64,000 nt of DNA from contig NC_087173.1 in assembly GCF_035594125.1 (NCBI RefSeq), positions 15,007,755-15,071,754 of the forward strand, in the 5' to 3' direction. The notes under the pieces are model-generated. The model was not told the DNA's origin and did not search any database. It saw only the letters and a list, made by a program, of their open reading frames with translations. How positions within the stretch are numbered: the first letter of the stretch is position 1; each line of letters begins with the position of its first letter. Shown here in pieces: positions 62,793-64,000 of this stretch. This DNA is from Scylla paramamosain (Eukaryota > Arthropoda > Malacostraca > Decapoda > Portunidae). A program made the position numbers and the translations under genes.

Positions 62793-64000
62793 TTTCGCTT
62801 CTCCATAAAGGGTGTTTTGCATGGGTTTTAGCGTTTCTGTACATAAGAACCTATAAAACACGTTTTTAGTAATGTTGTTTTGTATTCCTTTATAGAGTGC
62901 TTTCCATGTTTTTTAGCGTTCTGGTGTCTAACACGTTGAAAAACACTCAAAAGGCACGTTGATGATAATGTCGTTTCATTTCCCGATAAAGGGGGCTTCC
63001 AATGCATTTTGTCTTTTGGTACTTAACAATATGAAAAAGAGATTAAGTAAAAGTTTTCGGTAGAGTTGTTTTTCCATATAAAGTGCTAATCATGTGTTTT
63101 TGAGTCTTGGTACCTAAAAAGCTCAAAATCTCTCATAATACACTTTTTCTTGTAATGTCCTTTGTTTTCTCCACGTAGGATGCTTTGCGTGTAATTTGGC
63201 ATTTTTGTACTTAACAAGCACAAAAACGATCAAAATACAAGTTTTTGGTAATGTTATTCTGTTTCTAAATAAAGGTTGTTTTGCATGCGTTTCAGCGATT
63301 TCGCACGTAAGAAGGTCAAAAACACTCTAAAGATACTTTCTTGATAATGTTATTTATATTGCCAAATAGGGTGCTTTCAATGCTTTTTAGCTTTTTTGAT
63401 TCCTAACACTCAAGTTTCCTGTAATATAGTTTTGCTTCTTCATATAGAGATCTGCATGCATTATGATGTTTTGCTACATAATATGAGAAACGCTCAAAAT
63501 ATAGGTTTCAGGTAATGTTGTTATTTTTCTCTATATAGGGTGCTATTCATGCGTTTTAGCGTTTTGGTACTTAGGAAGCTCAAAAACACTAATAAAACTT
63601 TTTTATCCTAATGTCTTTCTATTTCCCCATATAGAATGCTTCGTATGTATTTTGACGTTTTGGTACATAACAAGCTAAAAAAAAAAATAATAAAAACACG
63701 TTTTTGGTGATGTTCTGTTTCTCTATTAAGAAATATAGGATATATTCAATTTTCATTCAAGCGGTTTAGTGTTTGGTACCTAAGAGACTCAAAACACTGA
63801 CAATGCACGTTTCTCGTAATGTTCTATCGTTTCCCCATACAGGGTGCTTTACATGCATTTTTAATATGATGTACGTAACAGACTCAAAAAGACTCAAAAT
63901 ACACGTTTTTGATAAGGTTCTTCTATTTAGTAAGGTTATTCGTGTTTGTTGCACGTGTTTTAGCGTTTTGGTACGTAAAAAGTTTAAAACACTTAAAAGA
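62793..64000 (+). repeat. Diverged satellite island without HOR order (F), second block, cut by window end
   Basis: Direct copy of 22,474-23,690, monomer for monomer, for example GGTACCTAAGAGACTC at 63,775 against 23,460. It stops at the window edge and should continue for about another 850 bp before HOR monomers resume. Confidence 0.77.

Larger units (their letters stand above)
44236..64000 (+). repeat. Direct long repeat, second copy (partner 4,704-23,690)
   Basis: An F block that follows 4,704 onward in detail. It keeps the ~265 bp (49,790-50,060) and ~235 bp (53,790-54,025) that the two palindrome arms lack. It gains two extra 926-bp units at 54.46-57.24 kb, and lacks about 1,245 bp at about 59,655 (first copy 18,090-19,335). 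It is cut by the window end. Confidence 0.85.

Noticed and set aside
350..63954. About ninety open frames of 60-143 codons, many giving similar peptides (for example with VFWQRR or FLPCGSC)
   Set aside because: They recur only because the satellite recurs, lie on both strands and overlap each other, are rich in F, L, K, N and I as expected from AT-rich repeats, and are broken at random by indels. There is no codon signature, domain or gene structure.
1..64000. CRISPR array
   Set aside because: The repeated boxes are degenerate, the 'spacers' are themselves repeated in HOR order, unit length is about 95 bp, and no cas genes are present; the context is eukaryotic satellite.
1..64000. CENP-B box
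   Set aside because: I looked for the TTCG...A..CGGG pattern. Stretches such as TTCGTAAAAGTTGG share only the first part and lack CGGG, so I do not claim a canonical box.
1..64000. tRNA, rRNA or a tRNA-derived SINE head
   Set aside because: No cloverleaf, A/B-box promoter pair, or conserved rRNA segments could be recognised on either strand.

Overview
This window is eukaryotic satellite DNA, almost wall to wall. It is very AT-rich and has no bacterial-style genes, no rRNA or tRNA that I can see, and no intact protein-coding gene. Its building block is a monomer of about 94-97 bp. Each monomer pairs a first box (consensus near AAACACTCAAAATACACG, then TTTGGTAATG) with a second box (near GCATGCGTTTTAGCG, then TTTTGGTA). 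Eleven distinguishable monomers plus one half monomer make a higher-order repeat (HOR) of about 1.1 kb, repeated with variations. The only other material is three copies of one dead non-LTR (LINE-like) retrotransposon fragment of about 600 bp. Its motifs (SPGPDEI, WRQANI, FKKGDK, PVSLTS, KIMESI) point to an animal genome, perhaps a vertebrate. I cannot name the species.

Layout, calling monomers with GCATGCGTTTTAGCG on the + strand 'F' and their reverse complement 'R': 1-4,700 F HORs; 4,700-27,702 a long F block; 27,703-44,136 a long R block; 44,236-64,000 a second F block running off the window. The R block is the mirror image of F sequence: 9,857-27,702 pairs with 28,043-44,136 around a spacer of about 340 bp, an imperfect palindrome with arms of 16-18 kb. 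The second F block is a direct copy of the first (4,704 pairs with 44,236; about 23,690 pairs with 64,000). The higher unit is therefore F block plus inverted block, about 39.5-40 kb, and a second fold-back is predicted near 68 kb, beyond the window. Five short inverted segments of about 430-480 bp with the same breakpoints sit at corresponding places.

In each long block the retrotransposon fossil lies at the same site in one monomer, next to about 2 kb of diverged satellite without HOR order. The fossil was thus inserted before the large duplications. Shared deletions (13 bp in the fossil, about 265 bp and about 235 bp in the satellite) unite the two palindrome arms against the third copy, so the arms are either the more recent duplicates or have been homogenised by gene conversion. 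Later private changes include losses of about 820 and 900 bp in the R arm, a loss of about 1,245 bp in the third block, and a local triplication of a 926-bp unit at 54.46-57.24 kb.

No genes act together here. The plausible roles are structural, such as centromeric, pericentromeric, or sex-chromosome or germline-restricted heterochromatin, and the sequence alone does not decide among them. The many short open frames are products of the satellite. All coordinates of block edges and offsets were read by eye and carry an uncertainty of a few to some tens of bases.
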